Source: Coniella vitis (lineage: Eukaryota > Ascomycota > Sordariomycetes > Diaporthales > Schizoparmaceae). Taken from it: a stretch of DNA of 64,000 nucleotides. The stretch covers positions 1,116,001 through 1,180,000 of the forward strand of contig WUJK01000009.1 of assembly GCA_011317545.1 (NCBI GenBank), in the 5' to 3' direction. The notes beneath the pieces were generated by a model. That model had not been told where the DNA came from and made no database searches. It saw only the letters and a program-made list of their open reading frames with translations. Position numbers and translations under genes: made by a program. Shown here piece after piece: positions 1 to 12,090 of this stretch; positions within the stretch are counted from its first letter, which is position 1; each line of letters opens with the position of its first letter.

Positions 1-1235
1 AACAAGGGAGGGCAGAAAGGATGGTGTGGTCACGATCAAGTCGTGACGAGGGATGCTGTGTAGATACGGCTTCAGCTTCAGCAGAGAGAGGTACTTGGTG
101 CTTCAGGCACGCGACCCCGCTGGGGCCCTGGCGGGACAGCGGCAACCTCTCGCTGGATCCACTGTATCCACCGAGTAGCCAGCGCCCCGGTGTACTATAG
201 TACCTCGACCACACTACTATGTACATAGTCTACTATGTACATGGTACCTGGTATCTGGGTATCCACGCGGTACGTGGTGGCAGTTGACCCTCTTTCCCCA
301 GCCATCCTCTAGATAATTAGTGCTTGCTTCAGGACGCATCGTCCGCGCTGCATTCGCTCTCTGCCGGCCCTCTGGCCTTTTGGTCGCCAACTTGAGACTT
401 TCTATGGTGGCTCCTTTTGCTAGGCTTCTGAAATCAGTCTTGTCGTTCTCTCCCTTCGCTTCTCCCACCAAGGACGGACCCCTCGTGGACTGCGCTGAGG
501 GCTGTACGCAAGACGGACGCCTCCTCCGTCCTCGGTCCACAAAGCCCGTCACGCATACGCACACGCAACTCGTGATCCGACCTCCTTCGAACGCAAGCAA
601 GATACTGGCTACGGCCGTTGGTTGGTCTGCTCTTCTCTGCCTGGTACTGTCGCGTAAGTCCAGCCATGCTTCGGCTCAGCTCAGCTCAGGCCCTCCTGCT
701 CTGCTGTTCTCTGCATGATTTCCTGCAACTGGGCCGCCTTCTGCTTTGCCGTCTGCAAGAATGCTCTTCCCTTGCGACACCGACCGAGTTGTGGCCCTTG
801 TGTAGCCACCAAGTTGCGCATCTTTTGGGCGATGGGGCACCAAGACGCTTAGCTGCGTTGCACTGCTTTCTCATCCCTCGCCAATCCCACCAGACGCCTC
901 TTCGCCCCTCCATCCACACCAGAGACTCATTGGCTCCTTCGCTCCAAGCCGTCTTTCTCCCTGCATAAGATTCTTTTTTTGTTTTCAGCAAAAAAGAACC
1001 AGAAACAGGTGGCTGAGCATGGCAAAAAATAACTCCCCTACAGCACACAACACACAATTGCTTTGACCATCTTTTGCAGCGCGTGTCGACTAATTCGAAC
1101 TCTCATCGCCAGCGAGCCATCTTTGGCCAATTCTTTTCTACTCCCTTCTTCTGCGCTTATCCTTGAATTGCGCATCGTTCCTCATGAGTTTTACTTTTGC
1201 GCTGGCTTGTGCGCTCGCCTCTTGATACACCCACA
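1..1235. other. non-coding upstream region of the first gene
   Basis: I see no convincing gene here. Open frames of up to about 130 codons exist on both strands, but they overlap each other, lack recognisable domains and have no splice structure. The stretch from about 640 to 1235 is C/T-rich, as promoters and 5' leaders of ascomycete genes often are, and it runs into the first ATG of the long gene that follows. Positions 192-241 hold short perfect palindromes, listed separately. Confidence 0.6.
192..241. repeat. cluster of GTAC-centred palindromes
   Basis: GTACTATAGTAC (192-203) is a perfect 12-bp palindrome. ACTATGTACATAGT (216-229) is a perfect 14-bp palindrome and is followed at once by another CTACTATGTACAT. 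The same 12-mer recurs at 30413-30424 and related sequences lie in other intergenic regions of the window. No function is known to me. Confidence 0.7.
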
Positions 1236-3389
1236 ATGGCCGCGGCCGAGATCCAGTCTCTCGCCGCAAGTGACGACCGCCATGGTTGGCTACCATGGCA
1301 CTGCTCAACAATCGAACCGAGGACGCAGAGAATCCGAGGCATTGCGCAGGCATATTCCCCAGACAGTGCCGCGCGCTTGAGCGCAAAACTAGCCCTCATT
1401 GCGAGAGCATGGATCCAGTCGCAAACACAGATTGTAAGTTTTACGCTTCCGGGCGCGTCATTTGGGCCTTGTCCAAGCCGCTAGAAGCATGTCACCGGCA
1501 CGGTTAGCTCAATGCTAGCCCTTCCGCTTGCCCTTGTCACCATACAGATACTGATCTGCACTTTTGACAGTGCCAGGCACGTCCACGCCAGCCGAGAACC
1601 CTCATTGTGCCCGATATACGCTCACCAAAGTGGTCGCGAGTCAGACCACAACCGCCTTCCTCTGCGGAGATACCTGGAACCGCATCTGCAGACCTTTCCA
1701 ACCCGACCACCACGGACTGTGCTGCCCGCGTGCATGTGCTCACTTCTGACGTGCTGCCAGAATACGCCTCTGGAGCAGAGCGAGCACCATCACATAACCA
1801 CCCTGACCGCAACCTTTTCACAGATCCAAGCAGGCTTCTGATAGACTTTGGCTCAGATCATGGTTTGTTGCAGGCTGCCGCGAAAAAGAAGAAGAAACAG
1901 ACCCCCTTCAACTTTGCCGCACTGCCTGAAGAAGGCGACAAAGATGGCGTGGATGGAACCCGAGATGGCAATGATGGAAACAAAGATCCAAACGGTGGAG
2001 ATTCGGGCACCGGGGGCGGGCCGAGTGGTTTTGGTGGCAATGACGGCGATGGCGGCGACAGCGGCGGCAAGGATGACGAAAATGCCACCAACGACGACGG
2101 CGACATCTGGGACGTCCAGCCGACCAGGAAGAAGAAGAACAAGAGCAAGGCTGCCGATGCCTTCGTTGCGGAATCCGCATTCAATGAGGATAACTTTGGA
2201 CTGCCGGACATACCACCGACCGACTTTCATGAGATCAAGCTTGACGATACGGGAGGGGGAAGCCCTGAGGGAGATGGTGGTGGCGAGGCCGGCACAGATG
2301 CAGCCAAGCCTCAAGACTCGTTGGATCTCGGTTTTGGTGTAACACCAGAAAAAATCGCAACCGGAATTACCTCATGGACCTCACGCTTGGGCGGCAGTTG
2401 GTCATGGTCAGGTCTCAAATCCCCAACCTCGGAGACTTCTAACCCGGTCGAAGAAAAGCCAAAGCCGGCTGAGTTAGGAAACAGCAACCCCTGGACCATC
2501 AACAACTCTAAAGCGAAAAAGACAACCACATCTTTCAGCTTTGGAGTACTGGATCAGACCAAAGAGTCCACAGAGGCTACTTTTGACTTCATGGGCGCAG
2601 CCACCAAGAGCGCGGAGGAGGAGAAGAACAAGAACAAGAATGAAGGCAGTGGTTTCGCTTGGGGCGCACCGACAACCAAACCCATCAGTAACGGGGTATG
2701 GAACAATTTGAACACCACCAATGAAACCACCGAGGAGCAGCAGATACCCGCCGAGGACGAACAACCTGACGATGTTTGGGGGTGGACGTCAACCAAAAAG
2801 GATGTGAGTATAAAATATACCAAGCGTCCTACTATACCTGATCTTGGCCTTATAAGCTGATCTAATTACAAAAAAAGAAGTCCAAGGCCGCGATGATTGA
2901 GCAAGCGCTGATTAACGACCCGCCAGCTGAAGCCGACAATACGCAAAGCTCAGCGGACGCTGCTGCGCAGGAGGCCGAGGCTACCCTGATCAAACAAGAG
3001 GAAGCAGATCTTCAGAAGCTACAAGCGAAATTGGATAAGGGCGGCGCGTTATCATTGAAGCAGACAGTCCGCTATAATTCATTGACCGCGAACGCCAAAG
3101 CCAGAGCTGATGCTACTGCGGCGCTGGAAGATCAATCGAACGCCAATGATGAATTTATAGACGCCCCTTTGGACGCTCCCGACCCTCCCACAGACGACAC
3201 CGTTGCGGACCCCTGGGAAAAGGGTGACGCTGAGGCTGATTTGTCACAATCGGAAATGGACCCAGCAGCACAACTCGCCCAAGAGGAAGAACGGGAGATG
3301 AATGATTTGCTCTCGAAAAAGAAACCTAACAAAACCGACAAGGCCCGCTTGAAGAAACTTAAGGAGAATGCCAAACGCCGCGAGCGAGA

Positions 3390-3422
<33 letters not shown>

Positions 3423-6400
3423 CAAGCAGGTTGAGACTGCTGTTGAAGACTCAGCCCCTTCCGCGGACGACGTTGAACAAGCAGAGGAGCTCCTCTCCGT
3501 AGACGGTACTTCCCCTGGTGAGAATGGCAACTTCGCCGACGAAGCCGCCGAGAAGGCCAGGATCGCAGAAAAAGAAGGGGCAGAACTCGCCACATTACGC
3601 CAGAAGAGGAAGCCAAAAAGCGCAGACAAGGCTCGCATCAAGGAACTTGAGGAGAACGCGAAACTACGGACGCGCGAACAAGAGGAAGCAAAGTTGGCAG
3701 CCGAAAACGTTGTCCTGGAAAGCAGCACCGACACAACTGACTCCAAGACTGATGAAACGGCTCCTACATCGCTGAACGACTCCTTTGGCGATGTGGATGC
3801 GTTTCCGGCTGAGCAAAAATCCGCGGAGCAAATAGCCATCGAAGAAGAAGAGAAAGAGATGGCAGAACTCCGCTCTAGATCCAAACTCAAAAGTGATGGT
3901 AAGGCAAGGCTCAAGGTGCTTGAGGCCAACCGCAAGCGACGTCAACAGGAAGCCGAGGCACAAGCTGCGGAAGACGCTGTGCTGAGTACTGATCATGCCG
4001 CCAATGACTTTGTCCCGGATGAGGAACTAACTATCAGCAATGACGCTTTAGCTGATAGAGACAATAACAACAACAACGAGGACGAAGAGGCAGCATTGAA
4101 AGCTGAAGAGGAAGACGCTGAACTTGAATATCTCCTGTCACTGTCGAAGCCCAACAAGGGCGACAAGGCTCGCCTCCAGGAACTGCAGGACAACAGAATG
4201 CGGCGAGGAGAGGAGGCCACTCTTCAAGAGGACTTTTTTGAGCCGATCGATGTGCCTGATGATAATGGAAAGCCAGATATGCCACTGCAAGAAGAAAACC
4301 CTGTGGATGAGGCCCCTCTTCAACAGGTTGATATAGGGGCATTGATAGCTGCTGAAGAGAAGGAGCTGGCCGACCTGCTCAAGGTCAGGCCCAAAAAGCA
4401 GAACAAGACGCGTATCAAAGAGCTTCAGGACCGCAAAGCTACACGAGAGAGGGAAGCAAAGGCCGCCGCCGCAAAGGCCGAAGAAGAAGCTCAAGCTGCT
4501 GCTGCCAAGGCCGAAGAAGAAGCCTGCCTAGCTCAAGAAAAGGCCGATCAAGAAGCAAAAGAGCAGGAGGAGGAAAAGCAGCGGCAAGATACAGAGCGAC
4601 AAGCTGCTGAGATTGCAAAAGAAGAAGCAGAAATCAAGAAGCTCAAGCTCAAGAGGAAACTGAAGAAAGCTGAAACGAATCGGCTAGCCGAACTAGAAGC
4701 ACGACAAACAGAACGCGCAGCTGCGGAAGCACAGAAGGTGACAGCATCCGATGAGCAGAACATATCGAAAGATGGCGATGGTGACCAAGCTCCCCTATCA
4801 TGGGCAGACGACGATCCAGCCCTGGAGAATGGTCAAAATAATGACTGGATGAAATGGGGACTTTCCAACTCGGATAAAAAGACGGACGAATTTGCCACAG
4901 AACCTGCAGCCAATGCCTCCCATTTCCAGCAGTCTGAGGCAGAGGATGATTGGGATGTGTGCGCCCCTGGCAACAGTGACAAGAAGAAGAAGGACAATTC
5001 CAGCAACTTGGTTGACCTGAACAATGTAGACAAGCTCCCAGCTGTTCCAGATCCGCCTGCTGGTATTTCCCAAGTCTATGGCTTCGATTTCGGCTGGGGT
5101 AAGCCAGGAGCCAAGAAAGAGCCACTTACAGACAACATATGGGGATTTGGTGGCAAGCACAAAAAGGCCAAAGATTTCGCCCCAGTGGAAGTGGTGCAAG
5201 ACTCATTCTTGGCCTCTCCGACCAAAGATTTCGAGAGCGAGTTCGGAAAAAACGCACCCTGGTTATCCTTTGGCAGCAGCAAGGCAAAGGAAATGAAGCC
5301 CTCTAGCAAGGAGGATCATGCTACGGACCTGCCAACTCCAGCTCGTACACCCCCAATCATGAGCCTAGAGGTCCTAGACGGTGACTTTGATGATGTTTGG
5401 AGCTTGCCTGTTGAGTCCACTGAACTTTCGGCCAGCAAATCAAATTCTTCAGAAAAGGACAGCAACAAAAAGTCCGCCCCCTCCAAAGAGCCCAAGCTTA
5501 GCAAGAAGGAGCTTGATAAGCTTGAAAAGGAGAAGAAGAAGGCCGAAAAAGAGCAGAAAGCCCGCGAAGAGCAAGAGGCCAAGGAGGCTGCCGAAAGAGC
5601 CCGGATCGAGGAAGAGGACAGGCTTGCAGCCGAAGCTCAAGCCGAAACCGACCGTATTGCCCAGGAGGAGATCGAACGCCTCGAAAGGGAAGAAGCGGAA
5701 GAGCAGGCAGCCCTCGATACAATTGCTCAGGAGGAAGCTGACCTCGCTGCGCTGCAAGCAAAGAAGGCCCAGAACAAGAAGTTGACAAAAAAGGAGAAGG
5801 AGAAACTCGTGCAACTCACCGCTAGTTGCCAGGCCCGGGCAGACGAGAAAGCCGCTCAGGAAGCCTCTGAACGGGCCGCGCGCGAGGAGGACGAACGACT
5901 ACTACGCGAGGCTGAGGAAGAAGCTCGTCAAGAAGCCATACTAAAGGAGGAACAGATCCGCCAAGAAGCGATACAAAAAGAGGAATGCGAGCTCAAGGAC
6001 CTGCAAAAGCGAAAAGATTCTAATCGAAAATTGCCCAAGAAGGACAAGGAGCGCCTCGACCTGCTTACAGCCAACAAAAAGGCGCGTGAGGAGGCACGCG
6101 CCGCTACAGAGCCCGAGCCGAGTACGGAAGCTGTGCAAGTGAACACTGCGAGTCTTGATGATGACCTTGAAAAAGATCTTGCACAGTTGAATGACCAGGA
6201 AATCGACGAGCTCGAGAAGATTCTGTCTGAACCGGCTGAGCCGGTGAGTTTTCAGAAATCGCCCGTCAATGATGCTTTTATTTATTGGGGTGCGCCCAAG
6301 AAGACGAGTTCCAAGAAGAACAAGAGTTCAGTGGTTGAGCCGGTAAGTCGTGCACAGAAGTCCCCCGAACCTCTACTACAGCCCCAACACAACACCATCC

Positions 6401-8755
6401 TACAAGTCCGAGACCCTTGTCGGCATCTTTCTGCATCAGTGGCAACCGCGATTGCACATACTGAGTTAGAGTCATCCTTCAAGCTTCTCGAAGCTACCAA
6501 CACTACGAATGGTGGCCCAGCTCCCGAGGACGATGTTGGCGCGAGCATTTGGCCAGCAAAGCAGGACATGTCTCCATGGAAGCCGTCGGTGGCAGCTGTC
6601 GAACCGATATCTGCTGCTCAAAAAAGCATGCATGTTGAGGCAATTTTGCCGGCAGCAGCACCTGCTGAGCCAGCAAAGAAGAAGCCCGTAAAAAGCAAGA
6701 TTGCTGATAAATTGAAGGTCTTTGAGATGGTCAAGAACGAGCCCATGCCACCACCTCCTCCACCAGCACCCGCCGAGCTCATTCCTCCGCCGCCCCCGCC
6801 GCCGCCGCCGCCTCCCGCTCCTGTGGAAGTGATAGAGGCCAAGGACAAGTTCAAGGATTTTAACGATCTCCCTGGGAGTTTCCCCGCCGAAGATGAAGAG
6901 GATCCGAATGAAATCATCGAAATCATCGACTTGGCTCCTCCCAAGAGCAAGAAGTCGAGCAGTAAGAGGTCATCCAAGATCATGACTGATGAAATGATGG
7001 TCATTCCTGTTCCTCCGCCACCGCCTGCCGCTCCAGATGTTCCAATGGTCTTGCCACCAGAGGTCAAGAAGGAAAGCAAGAAGGAACGGGTCAAGATCAA
7101 CCGCGATGCAGGTTCGAGCTGGGGCGGTTGGAATACGTCCGGATCACGCGACAAGGACAAGAAATCCTCATCCAAGTCCAAGTCTACTGAGGAGCCGCGG
7201 CGAGAGCGCAGGGAACGTTCACCAGAAAAACAGGACAAATTATCCTCTCAAGGCTCGTCTTCCGGTAAGGCTGAAGGTGGTCAGAAGCAGGACAAAGATT
7301 TGGACGTTGTCGTCAAGCCCAAGATGGCAAGTGTCTTTGCCAGTACGCCGCCGATCTCTAGATCTGGAACTACACGTGACAAGCGACACAAGGAAGGGAA
7401 ATCTTCGCGCCGTCCCTCCATCGACGTCAACAGCGGCATGGTCTCTCCACCCGAGGATATACCAGATATGAGCTCAAAAGCCGCCAAAATCTTTGGTGTT
7501 GCCGAAAGTTTCGGTCTGGGAAGATCTGATAGCAAGAGGAAGCAGAACCGACCAGCCGGGGACGATGAGATTCCCATTCTTGATGTCCGCGATGCAGCTC
7601 CAAGCCCAGAGAAGCCGTCGCGCCGCAGGCCATCAAAGGTGAGCATTGTCGAGTGGGTACCCAAAGTGATGACACGGTACAGAAAGCTAATACTGCTTTA
7701 CACAGGCATATGCACGCGATAACGACGCCATGTTTGAGCTGGCAGACTCGACGCCCATGCCAGGCTTACGACGTGCAAACACTACCGGTTCGACCAAGAA
7801 GGGGCTCGGTGGTCTCTTTGGAGGGTTCATGTCCAGTTCGAAACCAGAGTCGTCACGCAAACGAGCAATGTACCACACGGACGGCGAAGACGCGGGGATT
7901 ACCACAGATGCCGACGCCGATGCGCGCAGAGCTGAGCGCCGCACCAAATCCAAAGAGGAAGCTCGCCGTGAAAAGCGGCGGCGACAGGAGGAAGAGGCAG
8001 AGGCACAACGCCAGGCCGAGAAGGAAACCCGGCGGGCTGAACGACGAGCTCTACGCGCACAGGCAGCCGAGGACCGTCGACTTGCTGAAGAAAAGGAGGC
8101 TGCAAGGGAAGAGCGGAGGAGGCAGAGGCGGCTTGAACGCGAGGCTGCCGCGGCCGGAGACGCTGAGGCTGAAGCGCGCCGGGCGGCCAGACGTGAGCAG
8201 CGTCGTGCTGGTGGCAGGGGAAGTGACCGTGAAAATGACGAGGAGCGTCAGCGGCGCAGAGCTGAGAAACGAGCCCAGCGCGAAGCAGAAGCCAAACCCA
8301 TACCGCGCCGGCGGACGGAGCCGGCTGAGGAAGACTATGTTTACCCGCGCCCGGAGAAAGTGTCACGTAGACACACTGACGGCTTGGAGAAGCCCTCGCG
8401 CAGGGCAGCCGCCGCTGAAGGCTCGGCTTGGGTCCATACTGGGACTTCGAGCTGGGTCAAGGATCATAGCGATGCTGGACCTCCACCTGAGGATGCAGGC
8501 ATGACTACTGAGGCTGCAGATGAAGGCGATGAGGGGGCTGCGCACCGGGAGAGGAGACGCAGAAGGAGGTATGGCGATGTCGATATCGAGACAGGCGGAG
8601 ACCGAGAGAGAAGAAAGAAAAAGCGAGAAGAGAGAAGCGACGGCAGTGATGAGCGCCGCCGTGAGAGAAAGGGGTCGTTCTTCGCCGCGGACTTTGGTGG
8701 AGGCAGGAGTGGTGGCGGATTTGGAGGCCTGTGGAAGAAGCTCAAGGGAAATTGA
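1236..8755 (+). CDS. giant coiled-coil repeat protein with Trp/Lys motifs
   Basis: The product is about 2,410 residues from four exons: 1236-1433, 1571-2803, 2878-7638 and 7706-8755. All introns are phase 0, with donors GTAAGT, GTGAGT and GTGAGC. Exon 3 may start at 2881 instead of 2878. The ATG at 1236 was chosen because the frame from there splices cleanly into exon 2. I do not recognise the family. Visible parts are an acidic Gly/Asp-rich region (exon 2); nine degenerate modules of about 40 residues in exon 3 (acidic helix, then a basic patch like KxxKxDKARLKxL, then a basic helix); many short Trp motifs followed by Lys/Ser runs (for example FGWGKPG, IYWGAPKK); an Ala run from (GCA)10; a poly-Pro segment near 6750-6820; and an Arg/Glu-rich exon 4 ending in Gly/Trp/Lys. 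No signal peptide or membrane segment is evident. A cytoplasmic scaffold or cytoskeletal role is only a guess. Confidence 0.85.
3391..3420 (+). repeat. (GCA)10 microsatellite coding poly-Ala
   Basis: Ten uninterrupted GCA codons inside exon 3 of the long coiled-coil gene encode an alanine run between the second and third repeat modules. It is a likely site of length polymorphism. Confidence 0.9.
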
Positions 8756-10047
8756 GCATATGCACGAGTGATTATGCCCACGACGAATTTTATATGGTAT
8801 GGATGGACGAAACTAGCATTTGGTACGACAGCGATCATGATGAGACGAGGGATGAAATTTCTGGACAAAAGCCTGGATATGCGATGGATGGTATTCCTTT
8901 CTTTCTTGGTCTAGTGGGATTTAAAAAAAAGTTGAAGCATTTTTTGTTTGGCATTCTGGTTTCCTTGGATGTTTTTTTTTTTTTTTTTCCTCTCTCGTCT
9001 TTTTGTTCCTTACCTATTGCTTTCCTGCATATTTTAGGAATATGGTCTGCACGGTGATTCTTCATACATACCCCATACCCCCTTTTAGTATTGTTTATCA
9101 ACTTTTCCGAGCTCGTCCTGTTCATATGATTGATTCCTTGTGGCTTCAAAGCGATGTTCTGACCATGAGTCGTCTGCTGCAAGAGCGAGCAGACATTGCT
9201 GGTATTGTGCGAAACTACGGTGGGTTGCTCACGAACGCCTCCTGACAGTACAAATGTTCTGAAGCGTGCCCCATTGTAGACTGTAGACTGTGTCTCTCGG
9301 TTATATCAGTGTATTTGGTTCATTATAGTTGGGCATTGGCTAACAGGGTGCCAAACTAGGCGAATACTCACATCCATCATCAGTAACCAGTTTTGGTCAG
9401 CTTCGTGGGCATAGCCAGGACAATCAAGGTGCCCCAGGATGTCCAACTTCTCGAGATATTTATTTCCGAAGATATGGTAGTCTCGTTATGACCTGAAAAA
9501 AGAAGGCAGAACGTTCTTCTTTTGGCGACAGACATATATCACTGGCACTCTTTTGCCCGATTCTCGCCCCGAAGCTTCCTCGCCTCACACCACCCACCAG
9601 CCCAGCATGTTGCAATTCCCACCACAGATGCACCTATCCCATTTCATCGATGCACGCTGCCCGTGCAGGGATCACTCACAGACTCGGGCGTCTTGTGATC
9701 CTGTAATATCATGGGCTAGAGAGCGATCCTTGGCTCTTTTGCCCGGTTCAATTCAGACCATCGCTGCCGCGCACGTCGGTGGCATTGATAATCCCGGCTT
9801 TTATAGGCCTGCTGCAGGATGCTACTGCATAGGAGGAGGCGAGGGAGATGGTCGAGAGGGGCTTGGCTTAGCAGAGCAGATCGCTGCCGAAGCATTGTGG
9901 TCAAAGAGGCGGTGATGAGGCCAGTCGTGAACCAGCGGTCGTCTATACAAGTCTAAAAGGTCTGGACTGGAAGATCTCCTCTGCGAAAGCCAAACCCCAA
10001 CCAGAGATCTCAAGGAGAGGGCTTGAGGACCATCTACATGCTAAATC
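8756..10047. other. intergenic region
   Basis: This is the 3' flank of the coiled-coil gene and the promoter of the beta-propeller gene. It holds a T-run near 8972-8990. A 120-codon open frame at 9553-9915 has no recognisable domain and I do not accept it as a gene. Confidence 0.6.
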
Positions 10048-12090
10048 ATGCATTGGATCACCGTCTTGACTCTCACAGCGAGGCTCGCAGCCGCCGCTTG
10101 CCCGTATGGCCACGATGCGAGCTCCTCCCCCCTCATATCACGAAGCAATCCTCACGCCCAACATCATCCAGCGCGCCAAGAACCAGCGCCAATCGAGGTC
10201 GAAGAGGGCAAAAAGGGCGTCCTCTACATGAACCGCAACTCACCCATCTCGTCCCAGCTCTACGTCGCCAACGCGGACGGCACCAACGAGCGCTTACTGC
10301 TGGGGGCCAGCAACAACTCGGTCTACGAGTACCACGCCCAGTGGTCCCCAGACAGCCAGTGGATCGTCTTTACTAGCGAGCGCAACGGGGACGGCAACCC
10401 GGATCTCTGGCGCGCGCGGCCCAACGGGTCCGACCTGCAGCCCATCGCCACAACGTCCGCGGTCGAAGGCGCCGGCGCCCTCTCCCCCAGCGGGCGTCTC
10501 GTAGCGTACCACTCGACGCGCAACGGCTACAAGAGCAACATCTGGATCCAGGACCTGGCCACGGGCGCGGCGTGGAACATCACCAACTCGACCGCGGTCG
10601 CGGGCAACGGGTCCCTGCCCGACGGCCATTTCCGCCCTGCGTGGTCGCCCGACGGACAGTGGGTCGTGTTCTCGTCGGACAAGAACACGCCGTGGCGCGG
10701 CCACAGCAACGTGTCCGGGTGGGAGCATGCGCAGGAACTCTCCATCTACGCGATCCGCCCGGACGGCAGCGGGTATCGTCGTGTGGCCAACAGGACGGGC
10801 TACGCACTGGGCTCGCCCAAGTTCTCGCCGGATGGGGCGCGCATTGTGTTTTACGAGATGACGACCGAGGCGACCGTCTTTGCGCGGCGGCTGTCGCTCA
10901 TGGAGCAGGAGCAAAGCCAGATTGTGTCGGTGGACTTTGCCACGGGCCAGGACCGCATCGAGCACACTTCTGGCGCTGGGGTCAAGGTGTTTCCCCAGTA
11001 CGTCGACGAGAACACGATTGGGTTCCGCAATAAGACGACGGGGCTCAACTACGTCGCTGCGCAAGCCAACGGCACCCTCTCGAATCGAACAGCAGTCCCA
11101 GGGAAGCTCCTCGCCTCTCCCGCCTGGTCGCCAGACGGGACCCAAGTCGTCTACGAAAAGGCCATCTGGGAGCAGGCGTCGGGCCAACTCGCCGAGCGCC
11201 CCCTCAACAAGAAACTCTACAGCTGGAACGCCGCCTGGGAGTACCGCAACATGGACGCTTTCCCCGCCCTCTCCAGACAGGGCGTCCTCGCCGTCACCGA
11301 GCAGAAGCTTGCCAACGGCTCGCTGTATACCATGACCCCCGCGGGCACAGCTCAGCAGAATATCCTTGCCGCGCTGACAGACAACATCACCACCGCTGCG
11401 TTCGCAGCCAACTCGGAGGGGGGCGCCTTCCAGCCTTCGTGGTCGCCCGCGGGAGACTGGCTCGTTGTCGGGCTGGGCACCTGGTTCCAAGAGCGCCCGA
11501 CGGCGCCGGGGCTGGTGTACCGCGTGGCGGCGAACGGGTCGTGGCACGAGGTTCTCGTCAACGAGACGGGGGTCAATGCCGGGTTCCCCAGCGTCTCTGC
11601 TGATGGCCGCCATGTCGTGTACCGAACGTGGGATCAGAGCACAGACTGGCCGGGCGGCCTGCGCGTGCTCGACTTGCAGAGTGGCCACACGACGGTGCTG
11701 ACGACGGCGTGGGATATCCTGCCGACGTTTGCGCCCACGGGGTCCAAGATTCTGTTTACCCGGCGGACGAGCGCGCCTATCGCGGGCCCCTACGATGATG
11801 ACTACGATATCTGCACGATCAATGTCGACGGCACGGATTTCCAGAATCTCACGCCAGAGTCGCTGGGAAACGATGCCCATGCTGCGTGGACGGCTGAGGG
11901 CAAGATTTGGTACATCACGTCCAAGTACGGGTTCCCTGAAGAGGGCCCGGTGTATGACAATATCTGGCAGCCGTATGGCAAGATCATGCTCATGAATGAG
12001 GACGGCTCGGACAAGACTGTGTGGTCGGATGGGATGTGGGAGGATGCCATGCCTCAGTTTATCCCGACTTCTCTGCTGAATGGTGACTAA
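10048..12090 (+). CDS. secreted TolB-like (PD40) beta-propeller protein
   Basis: This intronless frame of 680 residues starts at the first ATG, which begins a typical signal peptide (hydrophobic residues 2-18, Ala-rich end, then Cys). The mature part repeats the PD40/WD40-like pattern of TolB propellers: SPDSQWIVFTS near residue 110, SPDGQWVVFSS near 205, SPDGARIVFYE near 265, SPDGTQVVYE near 365, SPAGDWLVVGL near 470 and SADGRHVVYRT near 520. Many N-x-S/T sequons fit passage through the secretory pathway. Six or more blades are visible, so a closed propeller is likely. No peptidase domain follows, so it is not a full prolyl-oligopeptidase or DPP. The substrate or partner is unknown. The long antisense frame inside it is a codon-bias shadow. 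Confidence 0.88.
   Translation: MHWITVLTLTARLAAAACPYGHDASSSPLISRSNPHAQHHPARQEPAPIEVEEGKKGVLYMNRNSPISSQLYVANADGTNERLLLGASNNSVYEYHAQWSPDSQWIVFTSERNGDGNPDLWRARPNGSDLQPIATTSAVEGAGALSPSGRLVAYHSTRNGYKSNIWIQDLATGAAWNITNSTAVAGNGSLPDGHFRPAWSPDGQWVVFSSDKNTPWRGHSNVSGWEHAQELSIYAIRPDGSGYRRVANRTGYALGSPKFSPDGARIVFYEMTTEATVFARRLSLMEQEQSQIVSVDFATGQDRIEHTSGAGVKVFPQYVDENTIGFRNKTTGLNYVAAQANGTLSNRTAVPGKLLASPAWSPDGTQVVYEKAIWEQASGQLAERPLNKKLYSWNAAWEYRNMDAFPALSRQGVLAVTEQKLANGSLYTMTPAGTAQQNILAALTDNITTAAFAANSEGGAFQPSWSPAGDWLVVGLGTWFQERPTAPGLVYRVAANGSWHEVLVNETGVNAGFPSVSADGRHVVYRTWDQSTDWPGGLRVLDLQSGHTTVLTTAWDILPTFAPTGSKILFTRRTSAPIAGPYDDDYDICTINVDGTDFQNLTPESLGNDAHAAWTAEGKIWYITSKYGFPEEGPVYDNIWQPYGKIMLMNEDGSDKTVWSDGMWEDAMPQFIPTSLLNGD

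Noticed and set aside
320..718. short overlapping frames upstream of the first gene
   Set aside because: Frames on both strands overlap without domain or codon evidence; more likely promoter and leader sequence.
3132..3935. 267-codon Ser-rich minus-strand frame
   Set aside because: It is the shadow of Glu/Lys-rich repeats in the long coiled-coil gene; poly-Ser/Leu is what such codons give in reverse.
6343..6381. possible GTAAGT...CTACTACAG intron inside exon 3 of the coiled-coil gene
   Set aside because: Only 39 nt, too short for a usual fungal intron, and the frame is open and repeats a motif (VEPxSxAQKS) found again downstream.
10294..11880. 528-codon open frame antisense to the beta-propeller gene
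   Set aside because: It is Arg/Pro/Gly-rich, has no domain, and lies wholly opposite a well-supported secreted protein. It comes from GC-rich codon bias.
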